64,000 bases of DNA, from NCBI GenBank assembly GCA_035518715.1, contig DATIXJ010000027.1, forward strand, positions 1-64,000, in the 5' to 3' direction. The position numbers and the translations under genes are program-made. How positions within the stretch are numbered: position 1 is the first letter of the stretch; each line of letters opens with the position of its first letter. Source of the DNA: DATIXJ01 sp035518715. Its GTDB lineage: Bacteria; Bacteroidota; Ignavibacteria; UBA10030; SZUA-254. A model generated the notes under the pieces. The model saw only the letters and a list, made by a program, of their open reading frames with translations, did not search any database and had not been told where the DNA came from. Of this stretch, positions 41,271 to 50,623 are shown one piece after another.

Positions 41271-42440
41271 ATGCCGAAATTTCAAGGTGTCGACTACTTT
41301 AATCTCGAATCCCTCCTGAGTGAAGAAGAAATCCTTGTTCGCAATACCGTGAGGGAATTTGTGGATGATAATGTCATCCCAATCATCGAAAAACACAACC
41401 GCGCCGGATCATTCCCCGCCGAACTTGTCAGCAAAATGGCAGATTTGGGAATGTTCGGATCAACACTTCCTGCGAAGTACGGTTGTGCCGAAATGAACAA
41501 TGTCGCGTACGGATTAGTGATGCAGGAACTTGAACGCGGCGACAGCGGTATCCGGAGCTTTGCTTCGGTGCAGAGCGCGCTTGTCATGTATCCGATATAT
41601 ACATTCGGATCGGAAGAGCAGAAAGATTACTGGCTTCCGAAACTGGCGACCGGAGAAACGATCGGCTGTTTCGGTCTGACAGAGCCGGATTACGGTTCGA
41701 ACCCGGGCGGGATGATCACGCGGGCCGAGCAGAAAGGAGACCAGATCATCCTGAATGGCGCGAAGATGTGGATTACCAACGGCACCATTGCGGACGTGGC
41801 GGTCGTGTGGGCGAAGATGAACGGCGTCGTTCACGGTTTCCTTGTAGAAAAGGGAACCAAGGGGTTTACGGCTCCTGAGATGACCGGCAAGCATTCGCTG
41901 CGTGCGTCCGTGACATCGGAGCTGATTTTCCAGGATTGTGTAATTCCGAAAGACAATATGCTCCCAAAAACCGACGGCCTGAAATCTCCGCTCATGTGTC
42001 TGAACCAGGCGCGCTACGGCATTGCCTGGGGCGGGATCGGTGCGGCGATGGCATGTTACGACGCGGCGCTCAATTATGCAAAGTCCCGCATTCAGTTCGG
42101 AAAGCCGATCGCGGCATTTCAGATGACACAGGAAAAACTGGTTTACATGCTGACTGAAATTACGAAGGCACAGCTTCTCTGCCTCCAGCTCGGCCGGTTG
42201 AAGGATCAGAAGAAGCTGCGGTTCCAGCAGGTTTCGATGGCGAAGCGGAACAACGTCGCAATGGCGCTGGATATTGCCCGGTGTGCACGCGAGATTCTCG
42301 GTGCGAACGGTATCCTGGATGAATATCCTGTTATGCGTCATTCCGCGAACCTGGAATCAGTGAAGACATACGAGGGAACACACGAGATGCACACGCTCAT
42401 CGTGGGTGAAGATATCACCGGCATTCCCGCGTTCGTCTGA
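41271..42440 (+). CDS. Acyl-CoA dehydrogenase, glutaryl-CoA dehydrogenase-like
   Basis: This 389-residue flavoenzyme oxidises acyl-CoA to enoyl-CoA and passes electrons to ETF. Landmarks are the FAD-contacting GCFGLTEPDYGSNPGG (about 134-149), KMWITNGTIADV, RYGIAWGGIGAAMACYD (about 246), RIQFGKPIAAFQ and the catalytic Glu in VKTYEGTHEMHTLIVGEDI (about 365-383). The Tyr-Glu-Gly-Thr context and the short loop around GIRSFASVQSALVM match the glutaryl-CoA/short-chain group, though chain specificity is uncertain. Behind its own promoter and followed by guaB. Confidence 0.92.
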   Translation: MPKFQGVDYFNLESLLSEEEILVRNTVREFVDDNVIPIIEKHNRAGSFPAELVSKMADLGMFGSTLPAKYGCAEMNNVAYGLVMQELERGDSGIRSFASVQSALVMYPIYTFGSEEQKDYWLPKLATGETIGCFGLTEPDYGSNPGGMITRAEQKGDQIILNGAKMWITNGTIADVAVVWAKMNGVVHGFLVEKGTKGFTAPEMTGKHSLRASVTSELIFQDCVIPKDNMLPKTDGLKSPLMCLNQARYGIAWGGIGAAMACYDAALNYAKSRIQFGKPIAAFQMTQEKLVYMLTEITKAQLLCLQLGRLKDQKKLRFQQVSMAKRNNVAMALDIARCAREILGANGILDEYPVMRHSANLESVKTYEGTHEMHTLIVGEDITGIPAFV

Positions 42441-42490
42441 GCATGTAGTTGTGAGTACGTAACAACCCCAGAGGCATAGTGCGAATTTCC

Positions 42491-43957
42491 ATGCGAGAGA
42501 AAAAATTCATCGGCGAAGCACTGACCTTCGACGATGTCCTGCTCGTTCCAAGAAAATCGAACACTCTTCCGCGTGATGCGAATACCTCGACGCGTCTTTC
42601 CCGCAACATCCAGCTGAACATACCGCTCGTTTCTGCCGCGATGGATACGGTTACCGAATCGCGGCTGGCAATTGCTCTTGCCCGGGAAGGCGGGATTGGC
42701 ATCCTTCATAAAAATATGTCGATCGAGGCACAGGCGTCGAACGTCGAGCAGGTGAAACGTTCCGAAAGCGGCATGATACTGAATCCGATCACCATGCACG
42801 CCGATCAGACGGTTGGTGATGCTCTTCAGCTCATGGGGAAGTTCCAGATCTCGGGAATTCCGATCGTCGATAACGAGCGGCGCCTCATCGGGATCGTCAC
42901 GAGCCGGGACCTGCGGTTCGAGCCGAACAGAAATCTCGAAATCTCACAGGTGATGACCTCGACGGATCTGGTGACCGCTCCGGCCGGAACGACCCCCGAG
43001 AAGGCGGAGCAAATCATACAGAAACACCGTATCGAAAAGCTTCCCGTTGTGGATGGTTCGGGACGGCTGATGGGGCTGTTCACGTTCCAGGATATCCGGA
43101 AGAAGAAACAGCATCCGAATGCGAGCGAGGACAAACATGGACGGCTTCGTGTCGGTGCGGGTGTTGGTGTTGCTGCAGATACGCTGGCGCGTGCAGCAGC
43201 ATTGGTGAAAGCCGGTGCCGACGTCCTCGTCGTGGATACTGCACACGCACATTCGCGCGGCGTGATCGAGATGATCCAGAAGCTCAAGGCGAATTTCCCG
43301 GAATGTGAGTTAATTGCAGGAAATGTTGGAACTGCAGAAGCCGCGCGTGATCTTATCCGTACCGGAGTCGATGCAATCAAGGTGGGAATCGGTCCCGGAT
43401 CGATCTGTACGACCCGCGTCATAGCGGGCATTGGCGTTCCCCAGATCACGGCGATTTATGAATGCGCGAAGGTTGCACAGCGCGCAAAGATTCCCGTCAT
43501 CGCCGACGGCGGTATTCGTCAGACCGGCGACATCGCGAAGGCGATTGCCGCCGGTGCCGACACCGTGATGATCGGGAGCCTGTTCGCCGGCGTGGATGAG
43601 AGTCCGGGTGAGAAGATTCTGTACGAAGGACGCAGCTACAAGCTGTACCGCGGCATGGGATCGCTTGAAGCGATGAAGAAGGGAAGCAGCGACCGGTATT
43701 TCCAGGACGTTGAAGATCATCTCCCGAAGCTCGTACCTGAAGGTGTGGAGGGATTTGTTCCGTATAAAGGATTGCTTGCCGATACCGTTTTTCAGATGAT
43801 CGGCGGCCTGCGGGCCGCGATGGGCTACTGCGGGTGTGCGACGATCCAGGATTTGAAAACGAAAACGCAGTTTGTGAGAATGTCGGAAGCGGGATTGCGG
43901 GAGAGTCATCCGCACGATGTGCGGGTTTCCAAAGAACCTCCGAACTATCATCTCTGA
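42491..43957 (+). CDS. guaB: Inosine-5'-monophosphate dehydrogenase
   Basis: The 488-residue enzyme converts IMP to XMP with NAD, the committed step to GMP. The TIM barrel is interrupted by two CBS domains (about 95-205). The catalytic loop is GIGPGSICTTRVIAGIGVPQ (about 296-315), with Cys as nucleophile. IADGGIRQTGDIAKAIAAGA and the mobile-flap region around YRGMGSLEAMKKGSSDRY are present. The ATG at 42491 gives MREKKFIGEALTFDDVLL, matching the usual start; a GTG four codons earlier is possible and is better placed behind AGAGG. Confidence 0.95.
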   Translation: MREKKFIGEALTFDDVLLVPRKSNTLPRDANTSTRLSRNIQLNIPLVSAAMDTVTESRLAIALAREGGIGILHKNMSIEAQASNVEQVKRSESGMILNPITMHADQTVGDALQLMGKFQISGIPIVDNERRLIGIVTSRDLRFEPNRNLEISQVMTSTDLVTAPAGTTPEKAEQIIQKHRIEKLPVVDGSGRLMGLFTFQDIRKKKQHPNASEDKHGRLRVGAGVGVAADTLARAAALVKAGADVLVVDTAHAHSRGVIEMIQKLKANFPECELIAGNVGTAEAARDLIRTGVDAIKVGIGPGSICTTRVIAGIGVPQITAIYECAKVAQRAKIPVIADGGIRQTGDIAKAIAAGADTVMIGSLFAGVDESPGEKILYEGRSYKLYRGMGSLEAMKKGSSDRYFQDVEDHLPKLVPEGVEGFVPYKGLLADTVFQMIGGLRAAMGYCGCATIQDLKTKTQFVRMSEAGLRESHPHDVRVSKEPPNYHL

Positions 43958-43987
43958 TCATCGAACTATAGGACCGGATTTCCCCGC

Positions 43988-45055
43988 ATGAACTCGCGTC
44001 TCCTGAAACTCCGGGCACAATTCGACGCCCTGAAGATCGATGCATTTCTAGTTACATTTTTGCCCCACATCCGCTACCTCAGCGGATTTTCCGGCTCTAA
44101 TGCCATCTGCATCGTCACGCGATCGTCTCAAACCATCCTTTCCGACGGCCGGTATACCGATCAGATCCGGAGTGAAGTAAAAGAGTGGGATGTCTTCATC
44201 ACGAAAACCGATCTTCTCGATGAGATGCGGAAACGAAAACTCCTACCCCGCGGAACCCGACTTGGCTTCGACGGGAACTCGGTTCATTTCTCACAGTACC
44301 AGGAGATGAAGAAGCTTTTCCCATCCGTCAAATTTCTGCCAAAAGCTGATTGTCTCGAGAGGATAGCTGCCGTTAAAGACGCGGGCGAGGTTGAGAAGAT
44401 CGAAAAAGCTGTGGAGATATCCGATGCGGTCTTTTCCGAATTGCTGCCATTGATTACGTCCGGCATAGCGGAGCTTGATCTTGCCGCGGAAATATCCTAC
44501 CGCCAGCGGAAACATGGCGCCGAAGCCGATGCATTCGAAACAATTGTCGCAAGCGGAGAACGGAGCGCCCTTCCGCACGGAAAGGCGTCATCAAAAAAAA
44601 TCCAGAACGGAGAATTCGTAACGCTTGATTTCGGAGCGGTGTACGAAGGATACCACAGCGATCTGACGCGAACGGTTGCCGTCGGAAAAATCCCGGCTGA
44701 AGGGAAGAAGATCTACTCGACAGTTCACGATGCCCAGCAGAAAGCGATTGATGCGGCGAAGAGCGGCATGAAGGCGCGGGATCTCGACGCGGTTGCCCGC
44801 AGGCATATCCGAAAGCTCGGGTATGAAAAATTCTTCCGGCATTCCCTCGGTCACGGGATCGGCCTTCAAATACACGAACCCCCGCGTATTTCCGTGTTGA
44901 GCAAAGCTGTGCTTGAAGAGGGAAATGTCATCACCATTGAACCCGGAATCTATGTTCCCGGTTTTGGCGGTGTCCGGATTGAAGATGACATTCACATCAC
45001 GGACGCGGGTATCCAGGTACTGAACCGCTCACCCAAAGAACTTCTGATTCTCTGA
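43988..45055 (+). CDS. M24 family metallopeptidase, Xaa-Pro aminopeptidase-like
   Basis: The 355-residue cytoplasmic peptidase has an N-terminal creatinase-like domain and a C-terminal pita-bread domain with all five metal ligands: Asp in TLDFGAVYEG, Asp in YHSDLTRTV, His in RHSLGHGIGLQIHE, Glu in TIEPGIYVPG and Glu in VRIEDDIHIT. It removes N-terminal residues before proline or splits X-Pro dipeptides. No Shine-Dalgarno site is visible before the ATG. The stop overlaps the glycosyltransferase ATG by one base, and it opens a chain of five overlapping genes. Confidence 0.92.
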   Translation: MNSRLLKLRAQFDALKIDAFLVTFLPHIRYLSGFSGSNAICIVTRSSQTILSDGRYTDQIRSEVKEWDVFITKTDLLDEMRKRKLLPRGTRLGFDGNSVHFSQYQEMKKLFPSVKFLPKADCLERIAAVKDAGEVEKIEKAVEISDAVFSELLPLITSGIAELDLAAEISYRQRKHGAEADAFETIVASGERSALPHGKASSKKIQNGEFVTLDFGAVYEGYHSDLTRTVAVGKIPAEGKKIYSTVHDAQQKAIDAAKSGMKARDLDAVARRHIRKLGYEKFFRHSLGHGIGLQIHEPPRISVLSKAVLEEGNVITIEPGIYVPGFGGVRIEDDIHITDAGIQVLNRSPKELLIL

Positions 45056-46350
45056 TGGAAGGAACCAGCCCGAAAGAAACGAAGGCCTTCCGCAATGTTC
45101 TCGTCATTGCGTATTATTTCCCGCCGATGGGTTTGAGCGGCGTTCAACGCACGTTGAAGTTCGTGAAGTACCTTCCGCAGTTCGGATGGAACCCAACGGT
45201 ACTCACCGTGACGCCGACCGGATACTATGCACAGGACTACACGCTCCTCGAGGAGCTCCATGCACCTCATGTTTCTGTCGAGCGCACCGGCTCGCTTGAT
45301 CCCAACCGCTTGTTCAGGAAAAAGGGCGTTGTGAAAATGCCCTCGGAGTTCTGGAGAAAGATCCTCACCTATCTCAGCGACATGTTCTTCATCCCGGATA
45401 ACAAGATCGGGTGGAAGAGAAAAGCCGTCAAAAAAGCCGAAGAATTGTACGAGAAGACGCCGTTTGACGTGATTTTTGCAACCGCGCCGCCGTTCACCGA
45501 TTTCCTGATCGGGCAGGAACTCTCGCGCCGGTGGAAGAAACCCCTGGTGATCGACTACCGCGATCCATGGCACGAATATCCGTACAAATACTATCCGACA
45601 CCGCTCCACAAATGGAGGAACCACGTACTCGAGAAGCGCGTCCTGCGGTCGTCGACCCGTGTTCTTACCACGAACCGGCGGGTCAAGGAACTGATTCTCA
45701 AGCGCTTTACGTTTCTTCACTATAACGACGTCATCATCCTTCCGCAGGGATTTGATCCGGCGGATTTCGATCATGCAAAACCCGAGTCGCGGAATACCGA
45801 AGTCATGAGGTTAACACATGCCGGTGTCTTCTATGCTGATCGCACGCCGGAATATTTTCTCCGCGCGCTCAAGTCGGTCTTTGAGGAATCCCCTCAGTTG
45901 AAGCGGCTGATTGAAGTCGTTCTTGTCGGAAATCTTCACGATGCTCACCTCGGACTCATAAAGTCGCTGGGGCTCGAAGAATCGGTGACCACGACGGGGT
46001 ATCTTGATCATACCCACTGCGTGCAGAAACTGGTCTCGTCGGATGTTCTCTGGCTCATGCTCAACAACGACAAACAGTCTCCCGGAAAAGTATACGAATA
46101 CTTCGGGGCGCGGAAACCGATCCTGGCATGCGTTCCCGACGGGTTCATACGGCAGGCGGTCAAGGAAGCGGGCGGCTCGATGATCGTGGCTCCGACCGAT
46201 GTTCCGGCGATTGCCTCCGCCATCAAGGAATTTTACCGTCTCTTTAAAGAGAAAAAGCTTCCGCGGCCCAGTGAAGAAGTGGTCGAAAGGTACAACCGCG
46301 TGGAACTGACCGATGAACTCTCGAAACTCTTTGGGTTTCTCGCAGAATGA
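45055..46350 (+). CDS. GT-B glycosyltransferase, group 1/4-like
   Basis: The 431-residue protein begins NVLVIAYYFPPMGLSGVQR (about 14-32), the classic N-terminal strand and glycine loop of retaining GT-B enzymes. FATAPPFTDFLIG follows, and the C-terminal nucleotide-sugar half has VVLVGNLHDAHLGLIKSLGL, SDVLWLMLNN and the SPGKVYEYFGARKPILA segment where the acidic Glu of the EX7E motif lies. It transfers a sugar to an envelope glycan or small acceptor; substrates unknown. Overlaps its neighbours by 1 nt (5') and 4 nt (3'). Confidence 0.87.
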   Translation: MEGTSPKETKAFRNVLVIAYYFPPMGLSGVQRTLKFVKYLPQFGWNPTVLTVTPTGYYAQDYTLLEELHAPHVSVERTGSLDPNRLFRKKGVVKMPSEFWRKILTYLSDMFFIPDNKIGWKRKAVKKAEELYEKTPFDVIFATAPPFTDFLIGQELSRRWKKPLVIDYRDPWHEYPYKYYPTPLHKWRNHVLEKRVLRSSTRVLTTNRRVKELILKRFTFLHYNDVIILPQGFDPADFDHAKPESRNTEVMRLTHAGVFYADRTPEYFLRALKSVFEESPQLKRLIEVVLVGNLHDAHLGLIKSLGLEESVTTTGYLDHTHCVQKLVSSDVLWLMLNNDKQSPGKVYEYFGARKPILACVPDGFIRQAVKEAGGSMIVAPTDVPAIASAIKEFYRLFKEKKLPRPSEEVVERYNRVELTDELSKLFGFLAE

Positions 46351-47645
46351 ACGTTCTCGTCATAGGTTCGGGGGGACGGGAGCATGCCCTTGCCTGGAAG
46401 ATCCGGCAGAGCCCGCTCCTGAACGAGCTCTACTGCGCTCCCGGTAATCCGGGAACGGCAAGGATCGCGACAAACATTTCGCTCGATCAGTCGGACTTTG
46501 GTGCTATTGCCGCGTTTGCCCGCGAGAAACAGATCGATCTGACGGTCGTGGGTCCCGAACGCCCGTTGACCGACGGGATTGTGGACTTTTTTGAATCGGA
46601 GAAGCTCCGGATTTTCGGTCCGTCGAAAGCCGCTGCAGCACTTGAAGGGAGTAAGGTCTTTGCAAAAAGCTTCATGAAGAAGTACGACATCCCGACAGCG
46701 GAATACCGATCGTTTTCGGCCGAGGAACGGTACGACGCCGAGCGCTACATTAATGAAATTCCAACACCGATCGTCGTGAAAGCCGACGGTCTTGCGGCGG
46801 GCAAGGGCGTGACCGTCTGCGACACGAAAGAGCACGCGCTTGATGCACTCTCGATGATTTTTGGGGAAAAGAAATTCGGCGATGCCGGCAGCGGTGTCGT
46901 TATTGAGGAATTTCTTGTCGGTGATGAAGCATCGGTCTTTGCACTGACCGATGGGAAAGAATTCGCAATGCTCACTCCTGCACAGGATCACAAGCGAATC
47001 CTCGATAATGACATGGGAAAAAATACCGGCGGGATGGGAGCGTATGCACCGGCTCATCTCGTCACGCAGGAACTACTGGAGACCGTTCGGCACACCATCA
47101 TTGCACCTACGCTCCGGGGCATGACGAGTGAGGGACGCACATACACCGGGTGTCTTTATGTGGGATTGATGATTACACAAACCGGTCCGAAAGTGATTGA
47201 GTATAATTGTCGGTTCGGTGATCCCGAAACCCAGGTTGTTGTTCCACTGCTGGATGAGGATCTTCTTCCTCTCCTGACGGGCACCCTGGAAGGCGGCATG
47301 AAGCGTGCGGTTTCCAGCAAATTGGCAACAGCAGTATGTGTTGTTGTTGCGTCGAGGGGATATCCCGATGCATACGATACCGGCAAGCCGATCCTGGGAC
47401 TGCACGAGGCCGAGTCGGTTGGCAATGTAGTTCTCTTTCATGCGGGCACGGCGCTTCGCGACGGGGCACTCGAAACTTCGGGTGGGCGAGTGCTCGGTGT
47501 TACGGCTTTCGGTGCACAGGATGATCTGGAGGGAACAATCGACACCGCATATCGGGCAGTTGAAAAAATTCGGTTTGACGGAATGTATTACCGCAGCGAT
47601 ATCGGAAAAAAAGGATTACGTCATTTGCAGCAGGAGAACCAGTGA
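46347..47645 (+). CDS. purD: Phosphoribosylamine-glycine ligase
   Basis: The 432-residue ATP-grasp enzyme makes GAR from phosphoribosylamine, glycine and ATP. Landmarks are MNVLVIGSGGREHALAWKI (1-19), TVVGPERPLTDGIVDFF, the ATP-binding VKADGLAAGKGV (about 147-158), TPAQDHKRILDNDMGKNTGG, and YNCRFGDPETQVVVP (about 288-302). It overlaps the glycosyltransferase gene by 4 nt (ATGA) and the epimerase gene by 4 nt (GTGA). Purine synthesis between two sugar-handling genes is unusual; guaB is three genes upstream. Confidence 0.96.
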   Translation: MNVLVIGSGGREHALAWKIRQSPLLNELYCAPGNPGTARIATNISLDQSDFGAIAAFAREKQIDLTVVGPERPLTDGIVDFFESEKLRIFGPSKAAAALEGSKVFAKSFMKKYDIPTAEYRSFSAEERYDAERYINEIPTPIVVKADGLAAGKGVTVCDTKEHALDALSMIFGEKKFGDAGSGVVIEEFLVGDEASVFALTDGKEFAMLTPAQDHKRILDNDMGKNTGGMGAYAPAHLVTQELLETVRHTIIAPTLRGMTSEGRTYTGCLYVGLMITQTGPKVIEYNCRFGDPETQVVVPLLDEDLLPLLTGTLEGGMKRAVSSKLATAVCVVVASRGYPDAYDTGKPILGLHEAESVGNVVLFHAGTALRDGALETSGGRVLGVTAFGAQDDLEGTIDTAYRAVEKIRFDGMYYRSDIGKKGLRHLQQENQ

Positions 47646-48571
47646 ATATTGTTGTGACAGGCGGTGCCGGGTTCATCGGGTCGCACATTGCTGACGCGTG
47701 CATCAATGCCGGGCATGCGGTTTCGGTGATCGATAATCTCTCTATGGGAAGAAAAGAGAATATTCATCCCAGTGCGAAATTCTATCATCGGGATATCCGG
47801 GACGAGAATGTCCGCGAGGTTTTTGAGAAGGAACGGATTGACGTCATCTTCCATCTTGCAGCGCAAATGGATGTCCGCAAGTCGGTGGAGGACCCGCTCT
47901 TCGATGCTTCGGTAAACATCGTCGGGACCATCAACCTCCTCGAGTTATCCAGAAAGCACGGTGTGAAGAAATTCGTCTTCGCCTCGACCGGTGGTGCGAT
48001 CTATGGTGAACAGGATTATTTCCCCGCCGATGAAGCTCATCCGCAGAGACCTCTTTCTCCGTATGGCATCACAAAATTGGCGGTGGAACGGTATCTCTTC
48101 TATTATAGAGAAGTGCACGGTCTGCAATTTGTCTCTCTCCGGTTTGCCAATGTCTATGGGCCGAGGCAGAATCCCCACGGAGAAGCGGGAGTTGTTGCCA
48201 TCTTCACATCGAAAATGCTGGCGGGTCAACAGCCGGTGATCAATGGGGATGGAAAGCAGACACGCGATTATACGTATGTTGAAGATGTGGTGAATGCGAA
48301 CATGCTGGCGCTCAAGTATGCGCAGTCGGGCTTTTTCAATGTCGGAACAGGAATCGAGACCGATGTCAATACGCTCTTTGACATCCTGAAATCGGAAACC
48401 GGTTCCGCGTGCCGTGAGGATCACGGTCCAGCCAAACAAGGAGAGCAGATGCGGAGCGTGCTCGACTACTCGCTGATCGGCAAAACGCTCGGATGGAAGC
48501 CGTCGGTGAATCTCCGTGCGGGATTGAAGAAGACTGTGGCATTCTTCCGTGAGCGTCAGGGATCACGATAG
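47642..48571 (+). CDS. NAD-dependent nucleotide-sugar epimerase/dehydratase, GalE-like
   Basis: The 309-residue extended SDR has the NAD motif VTGGAGFIGSHIADACI (about 4-20), DNLSMGRKENI, the FHLAAQMDVRKSVEDP segment, and the catalytic SPYGITKLAVERYL (about 140-153) with Tyr and Lys. RFANVYGPRQNPHGEAG is characteristic of UDP-glucose 4-epimerase-like enzymes. It would supply a nucleotide sugar, perhaps for the glycosyltransferase two genes upstream, but the exact sugar is not assignable. A GTG start overlaps purD by 4 nt; the stop shares one base with the next GTG. Confidence 0.9.
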   Translation: MNIVVTGGAGFIGSHIADACINAGHAVSVIDNLSMGRKENIHPSAKFYHRDIRDENVREVFEKERIDVIFHLAAQMDVRKSVEDPLFDASVNIVGTINLLELSRKHGVKKFVFASTGGAIYGEQDYFPADEAHPQRPLSPYGITKLAVERYLFYYREVHGLQFVSLRFANVYGPRQNPHGEAGVVAIFTSKMLAGQQPVINGDGKQTRDYTYVEDVVNANMLALKYAQSGFFNVGTGIETDVNTLFDILKSETGSACREDHGPAKQGEQMRSVLDYSLIGKTLGWKPSVNLRAGLKKTVAFFRERQGSR

Positions 48572-49515
48572 TGGTCGAACAGTCGTTCATAGAACAGATC
48601 CTCCGGGGAGAACGTATCGCGATTGCCCGTGCAATCTCGCTTGTTGAAAATGAGCACCGCGATGCCGTAGAGCTTCTGAGAAAACTCTATCCCAAAACAG
48701 GTTCAGCGTACCGTATCGGTATTACCGGTCCGCCGGGTGCCGGCAAGAGCACGATGACGAACAAGCTCGCGAAGCTCTACCGCGGGGAGAACAAACGCGT
48801 GGGCATCATCGCGGTAGATCCGACGAGTCCGTTTACCGGCGGTGCGCTCCTCGGCGACCGCGTGCGTATGACCGATGTCGAGCTTGACGAGCAGGTCTTC
48901 ATCCGCAGCATGGCATCACGCGGAAGTCTCGGCGGTTTGAGCAAGAAAGCGAAGGAAGCGGCAGATGTCCTCGATGCCTCGGGATGTGACATCATCCTGA
49001 TGGAGACGGTCGGTGTGGGGCAATCCGAGCTCGATATCGTGCGGGCGGCGGATACGACCGTTGTCGTGCTCGTTCCCGAATCCGGCGATTCAATACAGGC
49101 GATGAAAGCCGGACTGATGGAGATTGCGGATTTCTTCGTCATTAATAAAGCCGATCGGGCGGGTGCTGAGCAGGCCGCGATGTCGATCAAGACTGTCCTC
49201 GGCTTCAAGCCGCAGGAAGGCGAGTGGATTCCCGATGTCCTGCAGACTGTGGCAAGTGAAGGGAAGGGCGTCGAACGCGTTGCCGAGATGATCGCGTCGC
49301 ACCGGGCCCACCTCGTGAGACAGAAACTTCTCACACAAAAACGTGACCAGCGTATTGCTGAGCGGGTTCGTGAACTCGTGGGAGAACGCCTGCACGTCGA
49401 GTTCTGGAGCCAGGAACGGAAACAGCTTCTTGCGGAAAAACTCACCGAACTCTCATCCCGCCGTTCGACTCCTTACGATATCGCAGAGGAATTGATCAAG
49501 CACGCAAAAAAGTGA
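48571..49515 (+). CDS. meaB: Methylmalonyl-CoA mutase-associated GTPase MeaB
   Basis: The 314-residue G3E GTPase protects and reloads the cobalamin-dependent methylmalonyl-CoA mutase. Motifs are Walker A GITGPPGAGKSTMTNKLA (about 50-67), VDPTSPFTGGALLGDRVRM (about 86-104), METVGVGQSELDI, and NKAD as G4. No mutase gene is in this window. Its need for cobalamin loosely parallels the CbiMQO transporter near 60 kb. It starts with GTG sharing one base with the preceding stop and ends the chain of overlapping genes. Confidence 0.93.
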   Translation: MVEQSFIEQILRGERIAIARAISLVENEHRDAVELLRKLYPKTGSAYRIGITGPPGAGKSTMTNKLAKLYRGENKRVGIIAVDPTSPFTGGALLGDRVRMTDVELDEQVFIRSMASRGSLGGLSKKAKEAADVLDASGCDIILMETVGVGQSELDIVRAADTTVVVLVPESGDSIQAMKAGLMEIADFFVINKADRAGAEQAAMSIKTVLGFKPQEGEWIPDVLQTVASEGKGVERVAEMIASHRAHLVRQKLLTQKRDQRIAERVRELVGERLHVEFWSQERKQLLAEKLTELSSRRSTPYDIAEELIKHAKK

Positions 49516-49961
49516 ATGCCGGTGCAACGGCAGACCGATTGATTCCCGTTCCGGGTTTCTGAAAAGAAAAATGGGTAACGATCACGTCGTCGAATCGTTA
49601 CCCATCGGGACTTTGTAGGAGGATGATCTCTAGATCGAATCAAACGGAAGCCGGCCCCGCCTCCCCAGTGAGGCCGGCGTGTCCGGTCATTGCTTCAAGT
49701 GAATATGCTGAAACGGCGCGTCGTTCTCAATACGGAGTTTCCCTACCCTCCGGATTGGAAAGTTGAGGAAATCAGCAAATATCAAGCAATTTGAATTTTT
49801 CGGAAAAAGGAGGGAATCCTAATCCTGCAGGAATGCTGCTGTGTGCCGATCTTGTTCTCCGTCTGCCAGGTATTGACCCGGGCTGATCCGGATCATGGAT
49901 GCAGAGATGAATTCCGCCGCGATTCAGTCATCCTGCCTTCAATGAATGTTCGCGCACACAC
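49516..49961. other. 446-bp non-coding region with several hairpins
   Basis: This gap lies between convergent meaB and the NarL-type regulator gene. It holds the terminator at 49561-49605, a GC hairpin at 49650-49678 (GCCGGCC/GGCCGGC, with a competing CCTC/GAGG pairing) and a small GATC...GATC stem at 49625-49636. An AT-rich stretch follows at about 49770-49810. Open frames across it lack start sites and family resemblance. It could be a long 3' untranslated region of the regulator mRNA or a separate small RNA. Confidence 0.5.
49561..49605 (-). terminator. Strong intrinsic terminator on the minus strand
   Basis: The perfect 12-bp stem ATGGGTAACGAT/ATCGTTACCCAT (49571-49582 and 49594-49605) with an 11-nt loop is followed, on the minus strand, by TTTTCTTTTC. 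It lies 356 nt past the stop of the NarL-type regulator gene, much further than usual. On the plus strand no T-run follows. Confidence 0.75.
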
Positions 49962-50612
49962 CTATTCCGTACCCGACGCGATACCTTCCCGTACTGCATA
50001 CTTGGTGAGATCGGCAACAGAATGCAGATCGAGTTTCTTCGAGATGTTCTCGCGATGTTTTTCGATCGTCTTGATGCTCAACCCGAAGCGGGCCGCAATC
50101 TCTTTTGAGGTAAGCCCTTCTGCAATAAGCTGAAGGACTCCCGATTCCTTCGGCGTGAGTTTTCTCGAATCCTCCAGGGATCCCGACATGATGCTTCGCA
50201 GGATATCCTTCCCCAGGACATTTGCGATTTTTGCACTCACATAAAAACCCCCGCCGGCGACGCTCTTGATGGCGGTGGTAAGCTCATCGGATGAGCAATT
50301 CTTCCGGAGGTATCCTTTTGCTCCCGCCGTCAGCATGTTCGTGACAAACCGCTTGTCGGAGTGCATCGAGAGAGCAACGATCTTTGTTCGGGGGTAGTTC
50401 TCGAGGATCTGGCGCGTGGCTTCGATACCGTTGAGATCGGGCATCGTAATATCCATGAGTACGAGATCCGGATGAAATTTCTTCACGAGTGATATCGTCT
50501 CATATCCGGTTTCCGCCTCACCAACGACCTGGAACCCCTTTCGTGTCAGGAGTTCCGAAAGCCCCTCGCGGACGATCATGTGGTCGTCGGCGAGCACAAT
50601 TCTGATCGACAT
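49962..50612 (-). CDS. NarL/FixJ-family response regulator
   Basis: The 216-residue DNA-binding regulator has a receiver (ADDHMIVREGL at about 8-18; phospho-Asp in DLVLMDITMPDLNG at about 50-63; Lys in AKGYLRKNCSS). A LuxR-type helix-turn-helix follows (LTPKESGVLQLIAEGLTSKE, then FGLSIKTIEKHRENI). It is the partner of the large sensor kinase encoded 11 nt upstream. Targets unknown. The transcript probably continues about 360 nt to the terminator at 49561-49605. Confidence 0.95.
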   Translation of the reverse strand: MSIRIVLADDHMIVREGLSELLTRKGFQVVGEAETGYETISLVKKFHPDLVLMDITMPDLNGIEATRQILENYPRTKIVALSMHSDKRFVTNMLTAGAKGYLRKNCSSDELTTAIKSVAGGGFYVSAKIANVLGKDILRSIMSGSLEDSRKLTPKESGVLQLIAEGLTSKEIAARFGLSIKTIEKHRENISKKLDLHSVADLTKYAVREGIASGTE

Positions 50613-50623
50613 AAGTTACCTCC

